A DNA stretch of 64,000 nucleotides from Microplitis mediator. Taxonomy: Eukaryota; Arthropoda; Insecta; Hymenoptera; Braconidae. The notes under the pieces were generated by a model that saw only the letters and a program-made list of their open reading frames with translations, searched no databases and had not been told where the DNA came from. A program made the translations under genes and the position numbers. Positions 40,480 to 52,795 of the stretch are shown piece by piece; within the stretch, counting starts at the first letter, position 1; every line of letters begins with the position of its first letter. Location: assembly GCF_029852145.1 (NCBI RefSeq), contig NC_079976.1, forward strand, positions 1-64,000, read 5' to 3'.

Positions 40480-41449
40480 TAAGTCACACTAACCAAATTT
40501 TATAATTAAGCTTCAATCTTATCCAATCTTATCATTAACCGAAAGAATCTGTCAGTCTCACTTGTTAAAAAATATCGGCAGTATTTTCTTTCAAGTGTAT
40601 GCTCTAAATTAATAGTGAATTATTATTAATATTGTTATCTTTATATTTTCAAATCACTTTCATATTAATAACGAAAAATAATAATAATAATAATAATAAT
40701 AACTTTAACGTTTAAAAATTAGTTATATTTTTTCTGTATACAATCCCTGCTTTCTATTCTTTATTAATTTTAATACTAGGCCGCATCTAATACTATAATT
40801 TATTTTATTTTTTTGTACGATATTAGTTATAACAGAAAACGAATAACATAAAAATAAAATAAATAAATAAATTATTCAATAGTTGAGAGAATCACTCCAT
40901 ATGCTGCTACACATAACAACGTTTTTATAATAATTTAATATAAAGAGAGAGATTTACAAATAGTAACATTTAAATGTTATATTCGCTTTGGTAGTTGATA
41001 TAAATTTATTAGTAAATAAAATACAACAATTTCAAACTTTATATATTTTAATTTTAATTGTTTATAAAAAAAAAAAATATTCCAATATTTATTATTCGAA
41101 ATTATAAATTCACATATTTTAAGATTATAATTTTCAAAATCAGAAAAAAAAATATGTATGTTAATAATTAATATTAATCGTTCATGTTTGTGTTGCTTAA
41201 TTACAATATATCTTGGTTAAATTCATAATTATATATATATATATAGAGCGAGGAATCGCGATAAGTGACCCTTGGTTAGAATTTAAATTTTTAATCAATG
41301 ATTTATTAATATTATTTGTCTTGACATTTAAAAATAAATTCTAAAATAAAGCGCTAAAAAACCAGTAGCTAAAACGGTAATATTCAAATTCAAAAGTTCA
41401 TCAACAATTTTTAAGTGTTAATAATAATATTTATGTATATTAATGATAG

Positions 41450-41491
<42 letters not shown>

Positions 41492-41658
41492 ATTGTTATA
41501 TTTCTTCATTCATTATTGTTATTGGTTTTTTTTTATATTTGTTATTTATTTATTGTATTTTTTTTTTCGTTACGAGGTTTGTTACTTTACACGCAATTTA
41601 TTAATTATTCAAATATCTACTATATTAATATATTAAATATAATATACATATATTTCAG
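39090..41658. other. Intergenic AT-rich DNA after tryptophan hydroxylase
   Basis: Includes the probable tryptophan hydroxylase 3' UTR and TAA microsatellites at 39379-39416 and 40422-40480. No convincing exon or RNA gene was seen. Confidence 0.5.
40422..40480. repeat. (TAA)n microsatellite, about 19 units
   Basis: Uninterrupted trinucleotide repeat in intergenic DNA, typical of the many (TAA/TTA)n tracts in this window. Confidence 0.95.
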
Positions 41659-41979
41659 ACTTTCTAGGCCAGTTCCTTCTAAACCAGAACCATGGCCTGT
41701 AAAACTGAGAGCATATTGTTGTAATTATTCAATTAATAAACTTATTTGTTTTATACTATGTATCTATTGTTTTTTCTATCTCTATTGTGATTAAAACAGT
41801 ATTTATTATTACTATTATTAGTAATTAAATTAAATATTTACGATAAATAAATTGTTTCAGTTGATACTTTGAAAACGTGCGTTTTGGATAGTTTCATAAC
41901 TCGTGAAAAACCGTTTATTATTTTATTTCATTTCATCGATCGGATCATTATAACTGCAATATGGACAATATTAAGTTAA
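41659..41979 (+). other. Orphan two-exon open frame of unknown identity
   Basis: A TATTTCAG acceptor precedes 41659-41720, whose open frame reads LSRPVPSKPEPWPVKLRAYC and is markedly less AT-rich than its surroundings. GTAATT follows as donor. A second TTGTTTCAG acceptor at 41860 begins 41861-41979, and joining them keeps the frame open to a TAA (second part begins DTLKTCVLDSF). The upstream junction would be phase 2, and no partner exon was found. It could be the 3' end of an unrecognised gene or an alternative 3' exon of the tryptophan hydroxylase locus. Chance cannot be excluded. Confidence 0.25.
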
Positions 41980-42300
41980 GAACATTTTAACGTTTGTTTT
42001 TTTTTTTTTTTTTTTTTTTTGCAATTTTTTTATTCATTAATAATATTCAGTACGATTATTTTCATTCTTATTTTACTTATAGACAAAACGTCTTGTCGGG
42101 TCTATTTTTAAGAAGACGTTTATTATTATTACAATATTATGAATAATAGATGGCCTTAATCAATAATTTATTTAAACTGTATTTTTTTAAATATTGTTAT
42201 TATGGTAGATTTATTTTTGTTGATTATTATTATTATACATATTTATAATGGAAAGTATTTTAAAGATTGTGGAAGTTTATTTGGTTACTTATATATATAG

Positions 42301-42342
<42 letters not shown>

Positions 42343-43049
42343 AATAAATAATTGAGTTGATAATTAATCGTCTCAGATTCAAGGCATTATCGTCGTCAGT
42401 AATTATATTCATCATATTTTTACTTAGCTCACGTTAATATATTTACTTATTATTAATGTTGATTATTGATAAATAATAATATTAATAATAATTACAATAA
42501 CTTGAATTATTTTCGTTTTTTTTTTATTATTTATTAAGATCAAAAAATTGTTTGTTCGAAATTTTTACAAGTATTTTTTTTCTTAAATAAAAAAAAAAAT
42601 AATAATAATAATGATAATAATAATAATAATAATAATAAAAATAATAGCACAAAAAAGAAAGACGTACATCTTTTATCATTAAACTACAACACTAAAGCGA
42701 TTACTCATATATTGTTTATTCCACTCCCCAACTAGTGGTTATATTATGTAAAAGTAACGTAGTGATATTTATTAGTTTACAACTTTTAAAATTTTATATG
42801 GTATCTTCATAAGAGAAAAAACAATTAAATACTATCATACAGCGCTAGTAATATTAGTAATTTCATTAATCAATAAACAAAATTTAAGTAATAATCACAC
42901 ATATGATCGTTTACAATGAATAACATTGATTATAATAATAAGTCATGCACTGGACAAAATTTTTTTCAAACGTCAATTTATTGTTTTTTTTTTGTTTTTA
43001 TACTATACCTGATTATTTAATTGTTTATAATATTAATATTAATAGCTGC

Positions 43050-43100
<51 letters not shown>

Positions 43101-43657
43101 GATTATCATTATGTATGTATGATAATATCTAAAAATTTTTTCTCACTATCATTATGAAACTTACTGGGATTAAATGCCTTCACAACATTTAATTATTATC
43201 TACGTTAATACAATAAATTTATATTACAAACTTATCCTTTTGTTAATTTTTCTTTAATCTATCAATTTATTTTTATGTTTTTCTACTTTATTTTATTTTT
43301 TTGTCATTTATGTTGTGGTTATTGTGTCTTTTTTTTTAATTTTTTTAAATTTTTTTACAATCAACACGTAATTCGGTAACTTTGTATTTTTATAATAGCG
43401 AGATGAGTTTGCAAGGTAGGCACGTATATATAGTTTTCACTCGTTAGTCAGATATATAATAAATTATTTTAGTATCTTGACAATTCTTTTCACTTTTAAT
43501 AACACATTATCATTATCTTCATTTATTACTTTTAGTATAAGTGATTACATGATAATATATATCAATTAATTTCGAATATAAAAAACAACGCAGCATTCAA
43601 CTCAAAATATTCATTATATCAATTATCAATAGCAACTAATTTATTTATCTTAATTGT

Positions 43658-43719
<62 letters not shown>

Positions 43720-44086
43720 TCATTTCAAATATCTTTCATTGTTGTTATTATTATTATTATCATTATTATTATTTTTATTATTGTTGTTATATTATTCGTA
43801 TTTATAGTTCAATTCTGCACGCATATCTGTAACAAATATATCATATGCGCACTTTTTATTCAACCCTTACTTAATTATGTACTAATCTTAAGATTTAAAT
43901 TTAATATGTAGTTTACATATAATAATCATATAGTAACACCTAAAGCCAAGCTTCTATAATATACATTAACACTTGAGGCACTTAATTGTGTGCTCAAATA
44001 AACCGTAAACCGTATCGACATTGTCTTACATTACATTCTTTGCCAAAGCATAATTACTAAACTTTATCTCTCCTTATTAATATTAA

Positions 44087-44118
<32 letters not shown>

Positions 44119-44805
44119 CATTATTATCTTTACTTTTTTTTCTCCATACCTTCTTATCATTATTTGTTAATTTAACAATTGAATATCATTTCTTTTTTTG
44201 TATTCTAAAATAAATATAAAAAAAAAATCTATACTATGTTTTATTTAATGCAATTCACGTAACAAGCAAGTCATAATATGACAAAATAACTTTATAAAGT
44301 AATTATAAAACTTGATAATGTGTTTTAAAAAGTGGAAAAAAAACAATCATTTTTAAAGATATTATTAAATTTTTTTCTATTATTCATTATCACCTAAAAT
44401 TTGTTTAAAAAACTAATTTTTATTATTAAAAAAAAAAGTTATCTTAATCAATATTTGCTCACTATGTAAACAATACATATTCATTTGTCACAATAGATAC
44501 TTTAATTATAAAATTTATGAACCAAATTATAATAAATATCCATAAAAATGTTTACTTATGATTATAAATATTTTTATATCAACTATCCAGCATCTATAAA
44601 TATTATGGAAGTCATTGGTACCATTACTTCTCGTAAATATTAATATATGATGACGTTTAAAATAAAAACAATTGTTTATTTCATATTTCATAATTAATAT
44701 TTGCTTTTCTTTATGCTTATTAATTCGAATCTTTACATATAATTCTAATAAATGTGTTTTTGAAAAAAAAAAAAAAAATGAAATCAAAATTAAATATTTT
44801 AACTG
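41980..44805. other. Intergenic AT-rich DNA, no gene seen
   Basis: Contains TTA runs (for example 43047-43099), an (AT)n run at 43660-43711 and long T tracts. No splice-bounded frame or RNA gene was recognised. Confidence 0.5.
43660..43711. repeat. (AT)n microsatellite
   Basis: Uninterrupted AT dinucleotides followed by a T run, intergenic. Confidence 0.95.
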
Positions 44806-44920
44806 TTAACCCGTCAGCACTCCCGTTGTGAACATTTTGCTCACAGGACACATTCAACTTATAGGATTTCGCTGTCGCGGAAGCGAGACCCTAAAAATCA
44901 CGCAAGTGCTGACGGGTTAA
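44806..44920. mobile_element. 115 bp piggyBac-type MITE with TTAA ends
   Basis: The element begins TTAACCCGTCAGCACT and ends AGTGCTGACGGGTTAA. It therefore has exact 12-bp terminal inverted repeats (CCCGTCAGCACT) immediately inside a TTAA duplicated on both sides. A TTAA target duplication with a CCC-starting inverted repeat is characteristic of piggyBac-family transposons. The interior (99 bp between the TTAA copies, including the inverted repeats) is GC-richer than its surroundings and has no coding capacity, so it is a non-autonomous copy. The perfect ends suggest fairly recent insertion. Confidence 0.85.
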
Positions 44921-46300
44921 TGAACAAAACAAGAAAAAAAATGTCATACAATCAAACATAAGAAGAAAAGAACGTAATATAATTTAATAAGTATGAGGGA
45001 TTGTATTTTTTGTTTTTAATGTTAAGTGAAAGAAAAAAAAAATGGTAAATAATAATAATAATAATAATAACAATAATAATAATATGAATAATTAAATAAG
45101 AAATGATTACTCACACTTAAATTAAATTATATTAACCAAAATTATTAACACGAAAAAATACTAGATATTTGAATAAAATTTCGTTGATTGTTTTCCGTTC
45201 GCTTTTTCTTTTTCCTGTCATTCTCATTTTCTTTTCTTCTTAACTTAGATTTTTTCATCAAAAATTTTAAATAGTTTATATTTATTGTTTAAATAAACAC
45301 ATTCGTTGCTTAAGATTATACACTGTGTCCTGGTAATTTTGGATTTTGGCACAAAGCTAAATAAAAATGTTATTATTATTATTGTTATTATTATTATTAT
45401 TAAAAATTTTATTTTTCTCCCAAAGATACTTCTAGTTTTTCGATTATTTGTTTAATTATAACCGTAATGGGAAGGACGAAGATAATCGTATTAATGATTA
45501 ATAGCTTATTTTATTAATGTTGATATTAATATTAAATTAGTTTTTCATTTAATTTGTTATTAAAAATTAACAAATATGTACTACCAGAATCGCAGAACTT
45601 AATTTTAGTATTAAATCAATGAATTATATCATCAGCAATCGCAATTATTTTCATTTCATTGTCATATTCTATTTTCCTTAAAAAATTCAAGCAAATTCTT
45701 TATCATTCTTTACTTTACTTTACGTTTTCCAATATTTTTATAATTACTTTTTAATAATATGTTTTGATTTTAATTCAATATTAACAAATAATTATAATAA
45801 GTGAAAATAATAATAATAATAATAATCATAATAATAGGAAAAGTTACTGTACAGTGTAAAAAGTTATTTTTTTTCTCGCAGCCGCTTGTACAACCTGGTT
45901 ATAAATCACTTTTGACAATACAAGCAGCATCAATCGAGCGTCCTTATTTTTCATTATATTTTTTTCTTTATTATTATTAATTTTCTTTCAATTGATAAAA
46001 AAAAAAAAAAAAAAAAAAATAATAAATAAATAAAAAAATGATGACTGCAAAATATTAAATTTTTTTTCACCGATAGCAGTAATGCCTGAAAAAATATTAA
46101 GCACCGAATTACAACGACAATAATTTGATTGACATCAATAAAAATAAATAAATGAGGCATTAATTTAAAAGTATATAAAAATACAATATGTATATATATA
46201 TAAAGCAATTTACCATAATCAATAATCATAGTATAGCCTCAATTATTTAAATAATCGAATAATAATATCAATTAAATGAATTATAAACTTACATGTTGGC
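44921..46300. other. Intergenic DNA downstream of Larp4
   Basis: AT-rich, with TAA and A runs. It probably includes the Larp4 3' UTR on the minus strand. No gene was seen. Confidence 0.5.
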
Positions 46301-46554
46301 TTATTCAATTGTATCTTTTTCATCAATTTTGTGTTTTGTACAAGGTTGCTCGCGACAATGTTGAGCTACTTGGGCATAGCTTGGCCTGTTCAAGTCCTAA
46401 ATAATATATATGATATCATACTTTAGTTTATTTTTTAGATAAAAAAAAATTGTCTCATTAAAAAAATTTTATTTTTATAAACAACAAAAATAATAAAAAT
46501 TTATTTCATACATTATTTTAATTGTTTAAATTCTTTTAATAAGTATATAATAAC

Positions 46555-46587
<33 letters not shown>

Positions 46588-48625
46588 GTAACTTACTAAA
46601 GGATAGGCTGAGGCCACTCCTGTTTGTGACTGAGGAGGATTCTGTGGGATATTAGGGATGTTACAATTGCACCTCATTACTGGCTCAGACTTTTCAGCAG
46701 CATGCGTTTTTGTACTTATGGCCTCATCCATACCGTTCACCATCATGTTTGTGTCATCAGTCTTAATAGATCTGTTAGTGGTTAATATTCTCTATATTAT
46801 TCATTTAAACTTTTAATAATTTAATAATTAAAATATCATTAATTTCGATAATTTTTTTTTTTTTTTTCAAATTAAATAATTTAATTCGGTATATTATGTA
46901 TATATAGATATATAAATATCATATACTCACTTATCAGGTGATGACGGGGGAGTGAGGGTGACAGTGCTGAATATAATGTCTGTAGCGACACTACTTGTAC
47001 CACCAGTAACAATATTACTACTTGATGTAATTAATCCACTTGCAGTTATAACTATATTAGCAACTGTAGTGTTGCCCATTAAATGACCAGGTATAACAGT
47101 AGAAGCAGGAATAGTAGCAGTAGCAGTAGCAGCAGTAGTTGCAGTAGTAGCAATACCAGCAACAGGAACACCAGCAGCTGTACCAGCAGCTCCACTAGTT
47201 ATTGAACCTGGACTAGTTGATCTGTTATTTAATTGATTTACAGTAGTTGTCATAGTGGGTAACGACAACGAGGACGATGACGTTGACGTTGATGATGTTG
47301 ATGATGTTAATGACGACGATGACGACAACGATAATGATGTCGGACCAGTATGATCCTTAGATATAAACATCATCATATCTTTTGTGCTTTTTATTTTAGC
47401 TGTACCTTTAACAACATCTGACAGCCTATTTTGTGATTGTAAACCAACAACAACAATACTACCACCACTAGTATTACTATTACTGCTATTACTACAATTA
47501 TTATTATTGTTATTATTATTATTATTATTTTTACTACCAACACCACCACCACCACTACCAGCAGCAACACCACCACCTACAGCAACACAACCGATATTAC
47601 TATTATTATTATTATTGTTAATATTATTATTACCACCACCGCCACTATTACTACCACTGCTACTATGATCAATCACTGTACTTAACTCGCTCGTTGTACT
47701 GTGTGATTTTATCAAATCAGAATCTAAACCAGGTAATGGTGGAAATGCAGTAGCTTCCAAATCAAATTGTACAACGCTACGATTGTTGTACGATAACGAT
47801 GACGATGATGATAATGTTATATGCGTATTATTATTATTATTATTATTATTACTATTGGTGCTGCCATTGTTGTTGTTATTATTATTATTATTATTATTGT
47901 TGTTGTTATTATTATTATTAATATTGTTGTTGTTGTTATGGTGATGGTGATGATGATGATGATTATTATTATTATTATTATTAGATGTCGTAGTAGTAAT
48001 ATTATTACCACTATTACCACTAAATCCACTTCTTTCATTTCTATCACCTCTATCAATTTTATCAACTCCAGAACCAGAACCAGAACCAGAACCACCTCCA
48101 CCTCCGCCTCCACTTCCACTGGTACCAACACTAGTAGCACCAGAATGATTACCCTCACGTATTGATGGCAATGTATTATTATTACTTTTCGATATAAAAC
48201 CGTCTTGATCTTTGGTTCTGCGGTGGATACGATGGCGTGAATATTGTAAACTACCTCCACCTCTTTCTCGATCACGATCTCCTCTATTATCACGATCTCC
48301 ACTGCTACTATTATTACCATTACCATTACCACCACCACTACTTCCTCTGTTATCACGATCCCCACCACCACCTCGATCACTACTTGAACCATCAGTAGGA
48401 TGATGATGATGATGATGATGGTGATGATAATTATGATGGTGATGATGATGATGATATGACGAGTCATTATCATGCAACGTCACTTTGGCAATATTACTAC
48501 CAGAATAGTGGCTACTATCACCACCAACACCCGATGTTGACAGATTATGTGATGATAATGATGATGACGACGATGATGACGATGATGATGATGAATGGAA
48601 TTTTGTGCCACTTGATTGTTGGTGA

Positions 48626-48674
<49 letters not shown>

Positions 48675-48771
48675 GAAGCGGATGATGATGATGATGGTAA
48701 GATGTTGATTTTGAAGATGCTGAATAGTTGGACGTTAAAACTGGTAATGTTGATGTTGCTGTTGTTGTCGT

Positions 48772-48803
<32 letters not shown>

Positions 48804-51017
48804 TAGCAGCAGCTATTGTTGTTATTGTCGTCGTTAACATTGGATTTCCATTACTATTATTAGTGTTATTGTTGTTGTTGGTATTATTATTATTATTATT
48901 ATTATTATTGTTGTTGTTGTTGTTATGCATACTACTGGAGTTTGATTTTGGTGGATGATTTAAACGACCCATGTGTATCATACCACTATCCATCGGAGCA
49001 CCTCTATCAGATCCATTTCTATGTTTATTTCTAAAAAGAAATAATAATAATATTAATAACAACAAATAAATAAATGAATAAATGTAGTTAGTATAACTAA
49101 CAATAAATAATATACCTATTTCGCGGATTAAATCTTGTGTGAGGTTTAAATGAATTGTGCGGTGTCATTCCATTCATTGTAAATACACTGGTCATGTCAA
49201 AATAAGCCGGACTTGCTGGACCCCAGTGCATCATCGACGGGGTATAAAATGGTTGATGCTAATTTATTAATAATTTAAATAAATAAACACAGTTTACAGT
49301 ATAGATTAATAATAAATAAATACTTACGTAGACCTGTATTTGATTAGGGTATGGCGGTATCGTAGTTTGTGGGATGGTAGTACCATTTGTGTATAGGAAG
49401 CGTTGTTGACCAGGTGGATAACTACTTGGATCAAAAACTGGTGGTGGTGGTGGTGGAGTTCGGAAGCCATTTTTAATTCCACTAACTCCAGCCACCGTGG
49501 GAATTGGTAGCCTATTCATTGGTTTAGCTTTTATGCGTGCCATTATAGGCTTTCCCTATTGACATAAAGAAAAAAAAAATTTTTTTACAATATATATATT
49601 TATTTATTTATTTATTTGAGAAAAAAGTTTTATTTAATTTTTTTGTAACTTAATATTTAGTATTTCATTGATAAACTTGATTATCAGCTCAAACTCATGA
49701 GTTCAAAGGCCATGTTTTTTTTTTTCTGTCTATTCATGAGTTTAAGTTTTACACACATATAAAAAGTTGTTGATAAATAAAAATGCATATAAAGTTATAA
49801 TCAAATAAAATCAAACGTTTTATCACAAATGTTAATATTAATGTTACATAGAGAGTTTGATCATTTAAATTAATGTTAGTTAATTTTTTTGCGTTTTCGT
49901 AATAAATTTTAAAAATAATAATATAATTTTACCTGAAATTCTCTAACTTCTTCACGTAAAAACCTGTAGGCTTTTTGGGCATCCTCATCAGATTCAAAAG
50001 TAACATACCACGAGCTATTGTGTGCAAACTCACATGATATAAGTTTTGGGCATCCTTCTCCCGAAAACAAATTCTAATAAAAATAAAAATAAAAATATAA
50101 ATAATTAATATTATCTTAGAATTAATTGAATAATAATAATAATAATATTATACAAACTTTAACTTCTTCCAGTGGCGTATTGTCTGGAATTTCACGTAAA
50201 ATAACTATACAACGTTTATGATTAGGTCGAACTTTTTGTCCTTCCTCATCGACTTGTACATTTGGCGATTCACGCAACACTTGAGTTATCAATTTAATAT
50301 CTTTCGTTAATTTTTTAACTTGATTGAAATTAGCAACCGTCCATATAGGTACATATTGATCATTATCCATTTGTGATAATAAATATGTATCATTTGCTAA
50401 ATTTTCTCTGTAATAATACAATAAGAATAAAAAACAAGAGTAATTAAATTTTAATTTTTATAAAAAAATAATTATAGTTAGTACCTAGAAAAATAATATT
50501 CAAGTTGTGATGAAAGCATTTGTTTAAGTTGATCTAGTGGAATACCAGATGTTGGTAAATCTGTCATTAATCCTGATGATATTTGAACATCTAGAGGAGC
50601 AACTTGAACAGGAGTATAACCAACATTAACCCCGACGCCTAGAGCACCAGCAACAGCTGTAGCAGTAGTAGAAATAGACGGAATACACCCACCACCACCA
50701 GCAGTACCACCAGTAGTACCACCACCACTGCTACTAGTACTACTCGTAGTATCAGCACCATCAGCAGCAGTAACAGCAGCAGTAACAGCAGCACCGAGAG
50801 TACCACCTAATCCTGTCGTTGAATGTTGAGATGAAGGCTCAACAGCACCCATGGTGGCTGGGTTAAGCATCAGTTCACCAGTTACTGATCCTCCGTTCAT
50901 GACACTGTAATCTAAACTCGAGGTATTTGTAACGACTGTACCCCTGACAGAACCCAAGGATTCAGGGGTGGCTGAGTAAACCGCCCCTGGTGGGAGCTTC
51001 CCGATGTCCCCATTCAT
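46301..51017 (-). CDS. Larp4B: La-related protein 4 (Larp4/Larp4B), mRNA-binding, with giant low-complexity exon
   Basis: Cytoplasmic RNA-binding protein; the family binds poly(A) and PABP and stabilises mRNA. Exons in transcript order: 51028-50485 (ATG at 51017), 50407-50158, 50073-49933, 49555-49328, 49258-49116, 49030-46931, 46771-46597, 46396-46301. CDS 3666 nt, 1221 residues, all junctions in frame. The La motif covers ~160-245 (ENLANDTYLLSQMDNDQYVP, KVRPNHKRCIVILREIPDNT); the RRM covers ~247-325 (ISCEFAHNSSWYVTFESDED, then FQGKPIMARIKAK). The 2.1 kb exon is mostly Asn, His, Gln, Ser, Gly and Thr tracts but retains FDLEATAFPPLPG near residue 853, conserved in Larp4. The last exon has NRPSYAQVAQHC, like the C-terminal PSYAE motif of LARP4B. 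Vertebrate LARP4B is about 740 residues, so this is much longer. A degenerate PAM2-like LNPATMGAVEP lies at ~51-61. Confidence 0.9.
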
Positions 51018-51916
51018 GTACACGTAACCTTAAAATTTAAAAAATAATCCAATAACGATTATTATTATTTTTACCATAATATCCTTAATTTTTTCTTATA
51101 TTTTTATACCTATACTATTTTGGTATTTAAGCTCGAAATTTGAATTTTTCATTTCAATTAATCGTGTATAATATTAATAATAATAATAATAATAAATATA
51201 TATAATCATAACTAATAATTATATTTAAGTGAGTATTGTGCCGAATTGTTAATCACTGTCAATCTTAAACTTGTACATATTAACACAATTAACTAACTAT
51301 TTTAAAAAATGATACAATACTTAGTCATACTCATTCATACAAGATAAAATTATCATAAAAATTGTTTTTTGTTAACTATTTATAAATAAACTAACCACCC
51401 AATTTTTTAAATAATTATTTTTTTACGTTTGAATTTTTATATTATTTATACCGTAATAAATAAAATTTTTCAATATTTTTTTCAATGAAAAAAAAAAAAA
51501 TAACAATAATAATAAAAAATATTAATAGATAATGGGATTAACGATGGGAACAATAGTAATGATGATAATGAAAAATTGCGTTAATTAAAAATATGTTTAT
51601 AAAAAACAGTGTAATAATATTAAGTACTGTCGTTGTAGACTAAACGCATCGGCGACAATATGATAAATTGTTAATATGTATGGACAAGATATGCAATATG
51701 TTGGACATCAGGACTGGCCAAATATAGAGTGAGACGTTTGGCCGGGGTCTCTTTTAATGTGTAATGATCACCGCACGCAATCAGTGTTTTAAAAAGGTGA
51801 CAACCACTACGGAAGTACCACACTTAATACCTATGCCATATAATAATAATATTTATATACATATATACAAATCACCATTCATTTTTACAATAAACCACGT
51901 AAAATCAACCCGATTG

Positions 51917-51951
<35 letters not shown>

Positions 51952-52165
51952 TACATCTATATGTATCTGCACACATGCATAAATATACTCTTACACACAC
52001 ACGACAGACTACTTGCAACATGTATTATACATAAAACTAATAAATTTACAAAACGTATGGATTAATTAATTTGTAACACGTTAATGGACTTTAAATTTTT
52101 AATTATTAGTTTAAATTTACCAACTATTATTATCAATTAATAATCACACACAGATAAACATACAT

Positions 52166-52211
<46 letters not shown>

Positions 52212-52680
52212 TTAAATATACACCTATACACATTAATTTAGCATTATAAAAATGGAAGAAAAAAAAGTAAATAATAATAATAATAATAAATAAATAAATA
52301 ATGAAATAATAAGTACTAACTTTACTAGAGAGTTTAAGCTAGTCGTTCGTAATTCGTAGTATTTGGGGTCTCAGTCGTAGTCGTTGATTACACATTTAAT
52401 AAACACCATATTTTATGATTTTAATTTTTAAACTGATGGTTTTTTATTTTATTCAAATTTATATATATATAAATATATATATACTTTTTTTTTTTGTCAA
52501 TTATTTATATTATATATTATTTTAATAATTATTATTTATTGTTACGCGTTATTATACACATGAAAACATTCATCACGACAATGTGAATTTTGTTTATTAA
52601 TAATTATTGTTAAGCTTACTAATTTAAATAATAATGATTTTTATTATCTTTAAAACGTTTGTTATAAATTTATTTCTTAC
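51018..52680 (-). other. Probable first intron of Larp4, no other gene
   Basis: A TTTTAAG acceptor ends next to 51028, so the first coding exon is preceded by an intron. The intervening DNA is AT-rich, with an (AT)n at 52169-52208, and shows no other exon. Confidence 0.45.
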
Positions 52681-52795
52681 CAAGAAGAAGGAATCAACTC
52701 AATACACCTATTTCTCGAGGAAACTACAAAATGGCCGACGCTCTGAAAGGCACATGCCGTCAGTGAAATGCATTGTGGGTTAATAGATTACATGC
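52681..52795 (-). promoter_or_regulatory. Candidate Larp4 promoter and untranslated first exon
   Basis: A consensus minus-strand donor (CTTG|GTAAGAAAT) sits at 52674-52680. The exon upstream of it is GC-richer than its surroundings and contains AAAATGGCCGAC (plus strand, about 52728), which resembles the YY1-type AAnATGGC element found at many metazoan promoters. No open frame runs through it to the splice site, so it would be untranslated, fitting translation from ATG 51017. The link to Larp4 is inferred from strand and distance. Confidence 0.4.

Noticed and set aside
47384..48958. Plus-strand leucine-, valine- and isoleucine-rich frames opposite the Larp4 exon
   Set aside because: Antisense shadows of the Asn/Gln/His/Thr trinucleotide tracts in the real Larp4 frame.
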